From: Hyphomonadaceae bacterium UBA4763
Lineage (GTDB): Bacteria; Pseudomonadota; Alphaproteobacteria; Caulobacterales; Aquidulcibacteraceae
Assembly: GCA_002403455.1 (NCBI GenBank)
Contig: DHHV01000115.1
Location: 1 to 7,766 of the forward strand
Length of the DNA: 7,766 nucleotides
Direction: 5' to 3'
Part shown: positions 1-5,496 of the stretch, in pieces
Numbering within the stretch: the first letter of the stretch is position 1
Layout of the letters: each line of letters opens with the position of its first letter
Position numbers and translations under genes: made by a program
The notes under the pieces: generated by a model
Told to the model about the DNA's origin: nothing
Seen by the model: the letters and a program-made list of their open reading frames with translations, nothing else
The model's database searches: none

Positions 1-1
1 A

Positions 2-700
2 GCGTTGGGGCGAGCGCCGCTGCGAATGACGCGGGCGGATGGCTATATGGGCGTGTTGGTGGATGATTTGATCACGCATGGCGTGACCGAACCTTATCGA
101 ATGTTCACCTCGCGCGCCGAATTTCGCCTGTCATTACGCGCGGATAATGCCGATCAACGGCTGACGCCGCTCGGGATCGCACTTGGATTGGTCGGCGGAG
201 CGCGGGCCGCCGTGTTTTCGGCGAAAATGGCGCACCTGAATGAAGCCCGCGCGATTTGTGGAGAGCTGTCGCTGACGCCGACGGAAGGCGCGCGGCACGG
301 ATTGGCGCTCAATCAAGACGGGCGGCGGCGCAATGTCGTGGATTTGCTCGGCTTGCCGGGCGTCGATTGGGCGCGGCTTGGCGAAATTTGGCCGGAATTA
401 CGGGGAATTTCACCGGCTATCCAGGCGCAGGTTGAGCGCGACGCGACCTATGCAGGTTACCTTGATCGCCAGAACGCTGAAGCCGCGCGCCTGCGCGAGG
501 ACGAGGATTTGGTGCTGCCGGTGGGTTTGGATTTTGGCAAAATCGGCGGGTTGTCGAACGAAGCGCGCGAGAAATTGGCGCTGGTGCGGCCGCGCACGCT
601 CGGCCAGGCGCGTCGGATCGAGGGGCTGACGCCTGGCGCGCTGGTGGCGTTGCTCAATTATGTGCGCAGGCCCGGAAAATCGCAGGCGGAGGCGGGGTGA
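2..700 (+). CDS. mnmG: MnmG (GidA), C-terminal part, 5' end outside window
   Basis: FAD-dependent enzyme that, with the GTPase MnmE, installs the (carboxymethyl)aminomethyl group at C5 of the wobble uridine (U34) of certain tRNAs in the cytosol. Only about the last 232 residues are present; the usual protein is about 620 residues. Visible family signatures are DGYMGVLVDDL, then GVTEPYRMFTSRAEFRLSLR and ADNADQRLTPLG in the first 60 residues. The C-terminal helical domain reads GGLSNEAREKL, then RPRTLGQARRIEGLTPGAL, which is the part expected to contact MnmE and tRNA. The reading frame is open from base 2, so the true start lies upstream. It ends in TGA at 698-700, overlapping the GTG start of rsmG by four bases, so translation is probably coupled. 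Identification is secure; no defects are seen. Confidence 0.97.
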   Translation, partial: ALGRAPLRMTRADGYMGVLVDDLITHGVTEPYRMFTSRAEFRLSLRADNADQRLTPLGIALGLVGGARAAVFSAKMAHLNEARAICGELSLTPTEGARHGLALNQDGRRRNVVDLLGLPGVDWARLGEIWPELRGISPAIQAQVERDATYAGYLDRQNAEAARLREDEDLVLPVGLDFGKIGGLSNEAREKLALVRPRTLGQARRIEGLTPGALVALLNYVRRPGKSQAEAG

Positions 701-1335
701 AAGCCGCGCCGCGCGCTGATCGCGCCGAGATCGAGGAGGTCGCCAAAGCGTTAAATGTTTCACGTGAAACATTTTCGGCCTGGACCGCCTATATCGCGGT
801 GCTGGAAGCCTGGGCGCCGGTGCATAATCTGATCGGTCCGGCGGAATGGCGCGAATTTGGCCAGCGCCATTTGCTCGATTGCGCGCAATTGCCGTTTCTG
901 GCCCCGGCCGCGCGCCGCTGGGTCGATTTGGGCAGCGGCGCAGGCCTGCCGGGCCTTGTCATCGCCGCGATGCTGATTGGCATTGAGGGCGCCGAAGTGA
1001 CCTTGGTTGAGCGCGACCAGAAAAAAGCGGTGTTCTTGCGCGCTGCGATCCGCGCGATGGGCGTTCCGGCCACGGTGATGGCGATCGACGCCACGCAGCT
1101 GCCGGAGATCGATTGCGATGTCGTGACGGCGCGGGCGCTCGCGCCGATGGCCGACTTGTTGCGGTTGTCGCAGCCCTTGATCAGAAAAGGCGCCATCGGG
1201 CTGTTTCCGAAAGGAAAAGAGGTCGAGCGCGAATTGACGGCGCTGCCGGGCTTTGCGCATTATCACTTTATTCGCCATTCCAGTCGGTCTGATTCGGCTG
1301 GCGTTGTGGTTGAAGCAAGGAGCGTCCTCCGATGA
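697..1335 (+). CDS. rsmG: RsmG (GidB), 16S rRNA (guanine527-N7)-methyltransferase
   Basis: SAM-dependent Rossmann-fold methylase that makes m7G527 in 16S rRNA; loss of it in other bacteria gives low-level streptomycin resistance. The protein has 212 residues, normal for the family. Seen: the N-terminal helical segment with NVSRETF (20-26), WAPVHNLIGP (39-48), RHLLDC (57-62), the SAM-binding loop DLGSGAGLPG (77-86), the acidic end of the next strand VERDQKK (104-110) and the VTARALAPM motif, followed by LFPKGK. The GTG start at 697 is chosen because GGAGG lies at 688-692 and because it overlaps the mnmG stop as GTGA. The stop overlaps the parA start as ATGA. Codons 20-25 also spell a parS site, so this stretch carries a protein and a DNA-binding constraint at once. 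Confidence 0.97.
   Translation: MKAAPRADRAEIEEVAKALNVSRETFSAWTAYIAVLEAWAPVHNLIGPAEWREFGQRHLLDCAQLPFLAPAARRWVDLGSGAGLPGLVIAAMLIGIEGAEVTLVERDQKKAVFLRAAIRAMGVPATVMAIDATQLPEIDCDVVTARALAPMADLLRLSQPLIRKGAIGLFPKGKEVERELTALPGFAHYHFIRHSSRSDSAGVVVEARSVLR
753..774. promoter_or_regulatory. parS: parS centromere site inside rsmG
   Basis: A perfect 22-bp palindrome centred between bases 763 and 764. Its inner 16 bases at 756-771 are TGTTTCACGTGAAACA, which matches the canonical bacterial parS consensus exactly. ParB loads here as a CTP-dependent sliding clamp, and ParA then segregates the complex. The site lies within codons of rsmG (residues 20-26, NVSRETF), about 1.4 kb upstream of the parB start. Sites in or near gidB are known in several bacteria. 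Recognition is by exact sequence match and by the nearby parAB genes. Confidence 0.95.
1317..1322 (+). promoter_or_regulatory. Shine-Dalgarno sequence of parA
   Basis: AAGGAG lies nine bases before the ATG at 1332, inside the last codons of rsmG. It supports this parA start over alternatives and suggests parA can be initiated independently as well as by coupling to the rsmG stop. Confidence 0.6.
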
Positions 1336-2129
1336 CCCAAAAACCCATTCGCGTCCTTGCCATCGCCAATCAAAAAGGCGGGGTCGGCAAAACGACGACG
1401 GCGATTAATCTCGGCACTGCTTTGGCGGCGGCCGGATCGAAAGTCGTGCTGTTCGACATTGATCCGCAGGGCAATGCCTCGACCGGGCTTGGGATCGCGC
1501 GGGCCGACCGCAGCGTCGGCGCCTATCAGGTTTTGCTCGGCGAAGCGCGGATCGACCAATGTTTGGCGCGCACCTCGGTGCCGGGCTTGAGCGTTGTGGC
1601 GGCCGATCCGGACCTTGCCGGCGCGGAGATCGAATTGTCGCAAGCGCCGCGGCGGAATTTCCGCTTGCGGGATGCAATTGACGCGCTCGGGCGCGATCCG
1701 ACGGCGCGACCCGATTTTGTGCTGGTCGATTGCCCGCCATCGCTGACGCTGCTGACGATCAATGCGTTGGCGGCGGCGCAGGGCGTGGTGGTGCCGCTGC
1801 AATGTGAATTCTTCGCGCTGGAAGGGTTGTCGCAATTGCTGCGCACAATCGAATTGGTGCGCGGCAGCCTCAACCCGAATTTAGATGTGCATGGCGTCGT
1901 GCTGACCATGCATGATCGCCGCACCAATTTGACCGAGCAGGTCGAGGCGGACGTCCGCTCGCATTTGGGCGCGAAAGTGTTCGACACGGTCATTCCGCGC
2001 AATGTGCGGGTGTCGGAGGCGCCGTCTTTCGGCAAGCCGGTTTTGCTGTATGACCACACCTGCGCCGCGAGCGACGCCTATATTCGTTTGGCGCGCGAAG
2101 TGCTGCAGCGCGAACGCGCCGCCGCCTGA
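1332..2129 (+). CDS. parA: ParA, chromosome partitioning ATPase
   Basis: Deviant Walker-type ATPase that binds nucleoid DNA as an ATP dimer and is released by ParB-parS complexes, producing the gradient that moves the replication origin. The protein has 265 residues, typical of chromosomal ParA (Soj type, lacking the long N-terminal HTH of plasmid type Ia). Seen: the deviant P-loop KGGVGKTTT at 15-23 with signature lysine K15, switch I region FDIDPQGNAST at 41-51 with catalytic-type D44, Walker B strand FVLVDCPPSL at 129-138, and the C-terminal stretch RNVRVSEAPSFGKPV typical of Soj proteins. The ATG overlaps the rsmG stop (ATGA), and its own TGA shares one base with the parB ATG. Identification is secure. 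Confidence 0.97.
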   Translation: MTQKPIRVLAIANQKGGVGKTTTAINLGTALAAAGSKVVLFDIDPQGNASTGLGIARADRSVGAYQVLLGEARIDQCLARTSVPGLSVVAADPDLAGAEIELSQAPRRNFRLRDAIDALGRDPTARPDFVLVDCPPSLTLLTINALAAAQGVVVPLQCEFFALEGLSQLLRTIELVRGSLNPNLDVHGVVLTMHDRRTNLTEQVEADVRSHLGAKVFDTVIPRNVRVSEAPSFGKPVLLYDHTCAASDAYIRLAREVLQRERAAA

Positions 2130-3028
2130 TGACGCAAGCGCCCAAATCGCGCGGCCTCGGCCGCGGCCTCGATGCGTTGTTCGGCGACATCAAACCCGTG
2201 AGCCCGATGGGGGCCGACGCAGGCTCCGAGTTTGGGTTTCGGTCGCTGCCGCTTGAATGGATCGAGCCAAACCGCGATCAGCCGCGTAAAGCTTTTGAAG
2301 ACCAGGCGTTGCAAGAATTGGCGGAGTCGATCCGCGCGCATGGCGTGTTACAGCCGATCATCGTCCGACCGCACCCCGATCGGCCGCAGCATTATCAAAT
2401 CGTCGCCGGCGAACGGCGCTGGCGCGCCGCGCAGCGGGCGCAGATTTATGAAATACCGGCGCTGATCCAGCCATTGACTGACAAGACCGTGCTGGAATTG
2501 GCGCTGGTCGAAAATGTTCAGCGGGTTGATCTTGCGCCCATGGAAGAAGCGCGCGCTTATCAATTTCTGCTCGACAGCGGTTATACGCAAGAACGGGTCG
2601 CCAATGCTGTGAGCAAAAGCCGCGCCCATGTCGCAAATATGATTCGATTATTGAGCGCGCCGGCGAAAGTGCAAATCGCCTTGGCGGAGGGCCGGATTAC
2701 GATCGGCCATGCCCGGGCGCTGCTGGCGATCGACGAAGCTGACCAATGGGTCGACCGCATCGCCGACGAGGGTTGGACGGTGCGCGACGTCGAAGACCTC
2801 AATCGCGCGCGACGACCGGGGGCGCCAAACCGGCGGGGCAAACCGGTGAAAGATGTGGACACGGTGGCGTTGGAAGCCGATCTCGCGGCTGGGCTGGGGA
2901 TGGAGGTCGAAATTCGCCATCGCGCCAATGGCGGCGGGGAATTGCGAATCGCCTATGGCGATCTCGAGCAATTGGACCATTTGTGCCGAATATTGGCGGG
3001 GCGCGCGCCATGGAAGTACGATCCATGA
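2129..3028 (+). CDS. parB: ParB, parS-binding CTPase clamp
   Basis: Binds parS, loads and spreads on DNA as a CTP-gated clamp, and stimulates ParA ATPase. The protein has 299 residues, normal for chromosomal ParB. Order of domains: the N-terminal ParA-interaction box RGLGRGLDALFGD (8-20); the CTP-binding ParB/Srx fold with IEPNRDQPRK (45-54), GVLQP (72-76) and the arginine-rich GERRWRA box (94-100); ENVQR (128-132); an HTH for parS at about 153-175 (TQERVANAVSKSRAHVANMI); a basic linker; and the C-terminal dimerisation domain from about residue 250. The start is set by the TGATG overlap with parA, with no separate Shine-Dalgarno, implying translational coupling. The last residues (WKYDP) follow the expected dimer domain closely, and accessory DNA begins immediately after the stop. 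Confidence 0.97.
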   Translation: MTQAPKSRGLGRGLDALFGDIKPVSPMGADAGSEFGFRSLPLEWIEPNRDQPRKAFEDQALQELAESIRAHGVLQPIIVRPHPDRPQHYQIVAGERRWRAAQRAQIYEIPALIQPLTDKTVLELALVENVQRVDLAPMEEARAYQFLLDSGYTQERVANAVSKSRAHVANMIRLLSAPAKVQIALAEGRITIGHARALLAIDEADQWVDRIADEGWTVRDVEDLNRARRPGAPNRRGKPVKDVDTVALEADLAAGLGMEVEIRHRANGGGELRIAYGDLEQLDHLCRILAGRAPWKYDP

Positions 3029-3055
3029 CTTTGCTATCGTCCTAAGCCCAACGTC

Positions 3056-3361
3056 ATGACATCGACCTTGGCCGATAAGCATCCCCCTATTCATCCAGGA
3101 GAGATTCTGGGAAAGGAGTTCCTTGAGCCGCTCAATGTAAGCGCGGCCGGGCTAGCTCGAGCCATCGGCGTTCCGACCAATCGAGTCACACGTATCATTC
3201 GCGGTCAGGCCGCCATTTCCCCGGACACGGCGCTGCGACTGGCGCGTGCTTTTCGAACGACGCCTGAGTTCTGGCTAAATCTGCAATTGCGTTTTGACCT
3301 GGAAGTGGCGAGCGATGCCGGTGCGCCTTTGGACGTGATCAAGCCCATTGTCGCTGCGTAG
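3056..3361 (+). CDS. HigA/VapI-type antitoxin-like HTH protein, apparently solitary
   Basis: A 101-residue XRE-family DNA-binding protein of the HigA/VapI type. The diagnostic pattern is HPGEILGKEFLEPLNVSAAG (13-32), then the HTH LARAIGVPTNRVTRIIRGQAA (about 33-53), then SPDTALRLARAFRTTPEFWL. In the family, this protein neutralises an RNase toxin (HigB/RelE fold) and represses its own promoter. Here no toxin gene accompanies it: the 27 bp upstream lead straight back to parB, and downstream comes an IS element in the opposite orientation. It may have moved in without its toxin, or the toxin has been lost. The ATG has no good Shine-Dalgarno. It is on the same strand as parB and could be transcribed by read-through. 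The family assignment is firm; an antitoxin role here is only inferred. Confidence 0.85.
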   Translation: MTSTLADKHPPIHPGEILGKEFLEPLNVSAAGLARAIGVPTNRVTRIIRGQAAISPDTALRLARAFRTTPEFWLNLQLRFDLEVASDAGAPLDVIKPIVAA

Positions 3362-3407
3362 GATTGATCTTTGCGTGTACCCTCCTCAATGGCTTGGCGC
3401 CTTTAAA

Positions 3408-4415
3408 TTAGCAGAATTGGATGGTGTTCAGTCCCGGGAAGTGATGGGTTGGATTGTTGACGAATCGGTTTGGCTGATTTGTCCAGCACTTGTTGACGTA
3501 CTCGAAGACCGTGAGGCCCTTTAGCGTCTTCAGTCGCTTGGCGAAGTTGTAGGCGTTGACGAAGGTGCTGAGGTGCTCGCGCAGCTGACCGTGTGAAGCG
3601 TAGTGGTAGCGCCTGACGGTAGCCTCCTTCAGGGTGCGGTTCATGCGCTCGACCTGTCCGTTCGTCCAAGGATGCGCGACCTGGGTGAGCCTGTGTTCGA
3701 CGCCGTGGTCCCGGCGGATCATGTTGAACATATGCGTCATATACTGGGCGGTCGGCCCGTCGGCGTAGCGTGGCGGGAAGGTGAACTAAATGCCGTTATC
3801 GGTCAGAACCGTGTGGATTTTGTAGGGGCAGGCCTCGACCAGGGCGTGTAGGAACGCCGAGGCGGTCCTCCGGTTGGCCTTTTCCTCAAGCCGGACGAAC
3901 ACGAATTTTGAGGTCCGGTCGATAGCCACGAACATGTGCAGCTTGCCGTCATCGGTGTGCACTTCGGCAATATCGATGTGAAAGTAGCCAATCGGGTAGG
4001 GCTTGAAGGCCTTCCTCGGTTCGGCCTCGGTCTTCATGTCCGGCAGGCGGGAGATGCCATGGCGCTGGTAGAGGCGATGCAGACTTGAGCGGGTCAGATG
4101 TGGGATGCTGTCCTGCAAGGCATACAGACAATCATCCAGCGGGAGGAGGGTATGCTTTCGGAACGCAATGCACGCGGCTTCTTCCTCCGGCGATAGGCTG
4201 GTCGAGCGCGGGTTTTTTGGCCCCATTGGCGCATCTTCGACGCTCTTGCGCGCACGCCATTTTCGCACCGTCTTCTGATTTATCCCGAACTGCCCGGCGA
4301 GTTCCGAGACCGAAGCTTTCGATCGCTGTATTGCTTTTCGGACGGCGTACGTGGTCGTGGCGCACTCGTGTAAAACTTGTCCCCCAGGAATCTCCTCCAT
4401 GATGAATTGCCGCAT
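3408..4415 (-). pseudogene. IS481-family transposase, interrupted by one amber codon
   Basis: DDE transposase of the IS481 family, recognisable along its whole length: GQVLHECATTTYAVRKAIQ, an N-terminal HTH with GINQKTVRKW (44-53), HTLLPLDDCLYALQ, LTRSSLHRLYQRHGISRLP, the catalytic core YPIGYFHIDIAEV (first Asp D148), VLTDNGI (second Asp D206), then HPWTNGQVERMNRTLKE (Glu at 256). Codon 210 (3786-3788) is TAG where relatives have CAG (Gln). The frame is otherwise unbroken over 336 codons, so this is a nonsense change and not a frameshift. The stop separates the two Asp from the catalytic Glu, so neither half can be a full enzyme. The usual start just before GQVLH reads GGG here; ATG at 4400 or 4415 is possible. 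The last four codons (IQFC) lie beyond the terminal repeat in flanking DNA. Confidence 0.93.
3425..3446 (+). repeat. IS481-type terminal inverted repeat (transposase 3' side)
   Basis: Reads TG.T..GTCCC...AAGTGATG on the plus strand and matches the reverse complement of 4426-4447 at 16 of 22 positions. It lies inside the transposase reading frame and encodes its last conserved residues (HHFPGLN). Confidence 0.75.
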
Positions 4416-4425
4416 AAAACGATTG

Positions 4426-4447
4426 CATCACTTTGTGGGACGAACCA
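4426..4447 (-). repeat. IS481-type terminal inverted repeat (transposase 5' side)
   Basis: On the minus strand it shares TG.T..GTCCC...AAGTGATG with the repeat at 3425-3446. It lies 11 bases upstream of the first possible transposase ATG (4413-4415). Confidence 0.75.
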
Positions 4448-4511
4448 CCCGCCTGTCAGAAAGGTGTGGCTCTTGTTGGGACAGGCTTCGATCAGGGTTC
4501 AGGTCATAGGC

Positions 4512-4985
4512 CTATTGCCTCCGCCGATTTTCCTCATCTCTACGGCGCTGCTCTTCATCCCTACGGCGCTGCTCTTCAATTTGCTGTAGTCGTCGCTGCT
4601 CATTTTCCTGCTGCCGTCGGATATCGTCTTGCCGACGTTGATCTTCTTGACGTCGCTGTTGTTCTACCTGCTCCTGACGGCGGACTTCGGCTCGTCTCCG
4701 CTCGTCATCCTGCCGACGTTGATCTTCTTGACGTCGCTGCTGTTCTGCCTGCTCCTGACGGTGGACTTCGGCTCGTCTCCGTTCGTCATCCTGCCGACGT
4801 TGTTCCTCGATCTGCTGCTGACGTCGCTGCTGATCTTCAAAACGCTTTTTCTCGTCATCAAAGCCCGCAAAATAGTCCCGCACATCTTGCGAAGATGCGC
4901 CAGACTGTCGCAGTGTCTCAGAATGAGATGCAGTAACATGCGTTGTGGCGTCTTTTTGACCCTTTTTGAACCAATTTCCAAACAT
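4512..4985 (-). CDS. Unrecognised Arg/Gln/Glu/Asp-rich repeat protein, probable long charged helix
   Basis: A 157-residue protein that I do not recognise. Residues 1-42 are ordinary sequence (MFGNWFKKGQKDATTH at the start, DVRDYFAGF at 34-42). From about 43 to the end it is almost only R, Q, E and D, with heptad-like EEQRRRD units at the C-terminus and a 27-residue repeat (QRRQEDQRRQDDERRRAEV plus a variable tail) in the middle. Hydrophobic residues at core positions are nearly absent, so it resembles a stable single charged helix more than a classical coiled coil. There is no signal peptide or membrane segment and no Cys. The start is supported by AAGGAAG four bases upstream. It lies 27 bp downstream of an IS30-type fragment on the same strand. 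A hydrophobic frame on the opposite strand is a mirror of the charged repeats. Protein-coding status is likely, function unknown. Confidence 0.65.
   Translation of the reverse strand: MFGNWFKKGQKDATTHVTASHSETLRQSGASSQDVRDYFAGFDDEKKRFEDQQRRQQQIEEQRRQDDERRRAEVHRQEQAEQQRRQEDQRRQDDERRRAEVRRQEQVEQQRRQEDQRRQDDIRRQQENEQRRLQQIEEQRRRDEEQRRRDEENRRRQ
4520..4582 (-). repeat. Three 21-bp tandem units encoding a charged heptad
   Basis: Units begin at 4520, 4541 and 4562. The last two share their first 17 of 21 bases; the first is more degenerate (14 of 21). They encode the C-terminal EEQRRRD-type heptads of the repeat protein. Confidence 0.8.
4630..4791 (-). repeat. Two 81-bp tandem repeats, with a degenerate third copy start
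   Basis: Units 4630-4710 and 4711-4791 differ at only 4 of 81 positions. A third copy begins at 4792 (first 11 bases identical), then diverges. Each unit encodes 27 residues of the charged repeat protein. Of the four differences, two are silent and two change residues (H/R, A/V) in the minus frame, whereas three of four change residues in the opposite hydrophobic frame. This mildly favours the minus frame as coding. The high identity points to recent duplication or homogenisation. Confidence 0.9.
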
Positions 4986-4989
4986 CGCT

Positions 4990-4996
4990 CTTCCTT
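4990..4996 (-). promoter_or_regulatory. Shine-Dalgarno sequence of the repeat-protein gene
   Basis: AAGGAAG on the minus strand, four bases before the ATG at 4983-4985. It favours the minus strand as the coding strand of this region. No convincing promoter is seen in the 27 bp between the upstream stop and this gene. Confidence 0.5.
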
Positions 4997-5012
4997 GACA
5001 CTGTTATGTAAT

Positions 5013-5381
5013 CTACTTCACCCAAAAGTTCCTTCCGGTCAATCCGGTCGCAAGCACTCGCTGGCTACGAATGCGCCCCAAAGCGGCCCACGCTCTGACA
5101 GCTTGCCGAAGGCGCTTCAGCGCGCTCTGTCTCATGCTTGAACTCAGATCCGCCATCACACCGAGCGAAATCTCTTCGCGCTCGGCAGCCTTCAAAAACG
5201 GAACCCTGCGTACCGGCTCGACCGGCGAAAATCCGCTGCGCGACTGGACCAAATCAAAGATCTTGCTGGGCATGGTCCCTAACGCACAGCTGATTTGCGT
5301 GTGCATCTCTCCAAGTCGCCAACGCCGCCAAGAATAACGCACCTTCGCCGGGGACATGCGCCGAAGAGCCTTCAAAGACAT
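5013..5381 (-). pseudogene. IS30-type transposase N-terminal remnant
   Basis: A 122-residue frame whose first 80 residues follow the N-terminus of alphaproteobacterial IS30-type transposases: SPAKVRYSWRRWRLGE (10-25), an HTH-like helix pair to about 45, then the linker GFSPVEPVRR (50-59) and AEREEISLG (66-74). The next expected part, the second HTH with a STVSRE..RN signature, is scrambled: a neighbouring frame reads SVGR at 5083-5094, while the present frame gives GRIRSQ just after it, which suggests small compensating insertions or deletions. The DDE catalytic domain (over 200 residues in the family) is missing. The start is chosen because GGAGG (5388-5392) lies six bases before the ATG. 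It ends 27 bp before the repeat-protein gene and could be co-transcribed with it. The protein may still be made, but cannot be a transposase. No terminal repeats were found. Confidence 0.65.
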
Positions 5382-5496
5382 GACGATCCTCCGAGCCAGA
5401 TCAACGCACTAAACACGCGTTGCTCTGGACCATTGAAACCGCCATTCCGCCTTTTTGCTCGGCGTTCCAAGCTAATCCACTGGCCCAAAACGTCTA
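5382..5496. other. 115-bp gap between IS30 remnant and holA
   Basis: Apart from the Shine-Dalgarno at 5388-5392, no gene is seen. It must contain the 3' flank of holA and the upstream flank of the IS30-type remnant, and therefore the right edge of the accessory insert. A weak hairpin (CGCC at 5447-5450 with GGCG at 5461-5464) is too short to call a terminator. Confidence 0.4.
5388..5392 (-). promoter_or_regulatory. Shine-Dalgarno sequence of the IS30-type remnant
   Basis: GGAGG on the minus strand, six bases before the ATG at 5379-5381. It is the strongest such site in the accessory region and decides this start over the internal ATG eight codons further on. Confidence 0.55.

Larger units (their letters stand above)
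3423..4449 (-). mobile_element. IS481-family insertion sequence, about 1.03 kb, inactive copy
   Basis: Boundaries are set approximately by imperfect inverted repeats at 3425-3446 and 4426-4447, which match at 16 of 22 positions without gaps; one or two further G/C pairs outside also match. The size and the single transposase gene fit the IS481 family. No target-site duplication was seen next to either end, so the exact ends are uncertain by a few bases, or the flanks have changed since insertion. The element sits between the higA-like gene and the repeat-protein gene. Confidence 0.75.

Noticed and set aside
760..1278. Minus-strand frame of 172 codons antisense to rsmG
   Set aside because: Shadow of rsmG; composition is typical of antisense high-GC frames and no ribosome site was noted.
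1263..1835. Minus-strand frame of 190 codons antisense to rsmG end and parA
   Set aside because: It is Arg/Gln/His-rich with no motif, fully explained by GC-rich coding sequence on the plus strand.
2853..3059. Possible HigB toxin remnant upstream of the higA-like gene
   Set aside because: The frame crossing the parB end (finishing HDFAIVLSPTS) does not resemble the HigB C-terminus and is a shadow of parB for most of its length.
3740..3788. Frameshift between the two halves of the IS481 transposase
   Set aside because: Both halves are in the same frame (codon 226 begins exactly at 3740), so the break is a single TAG, not an indel.
3408..4460. Target-site duplication flanking the IS481 element
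   Set aside because: Bases next to the two inverted repeats were compared and share no direct repeat of useful length.
4630..4791. CRISPR-like array from the tandem repeats
   Set aside because: The units are contiguous 81-bp direct repeats without spacers, in frame with a coding sequence, and there are no cas genes.
5446..5464. Rho-independent terminator after holA
   Set aside because: The stem is only about four pairs and the T run lies in the loop, not after the stem.
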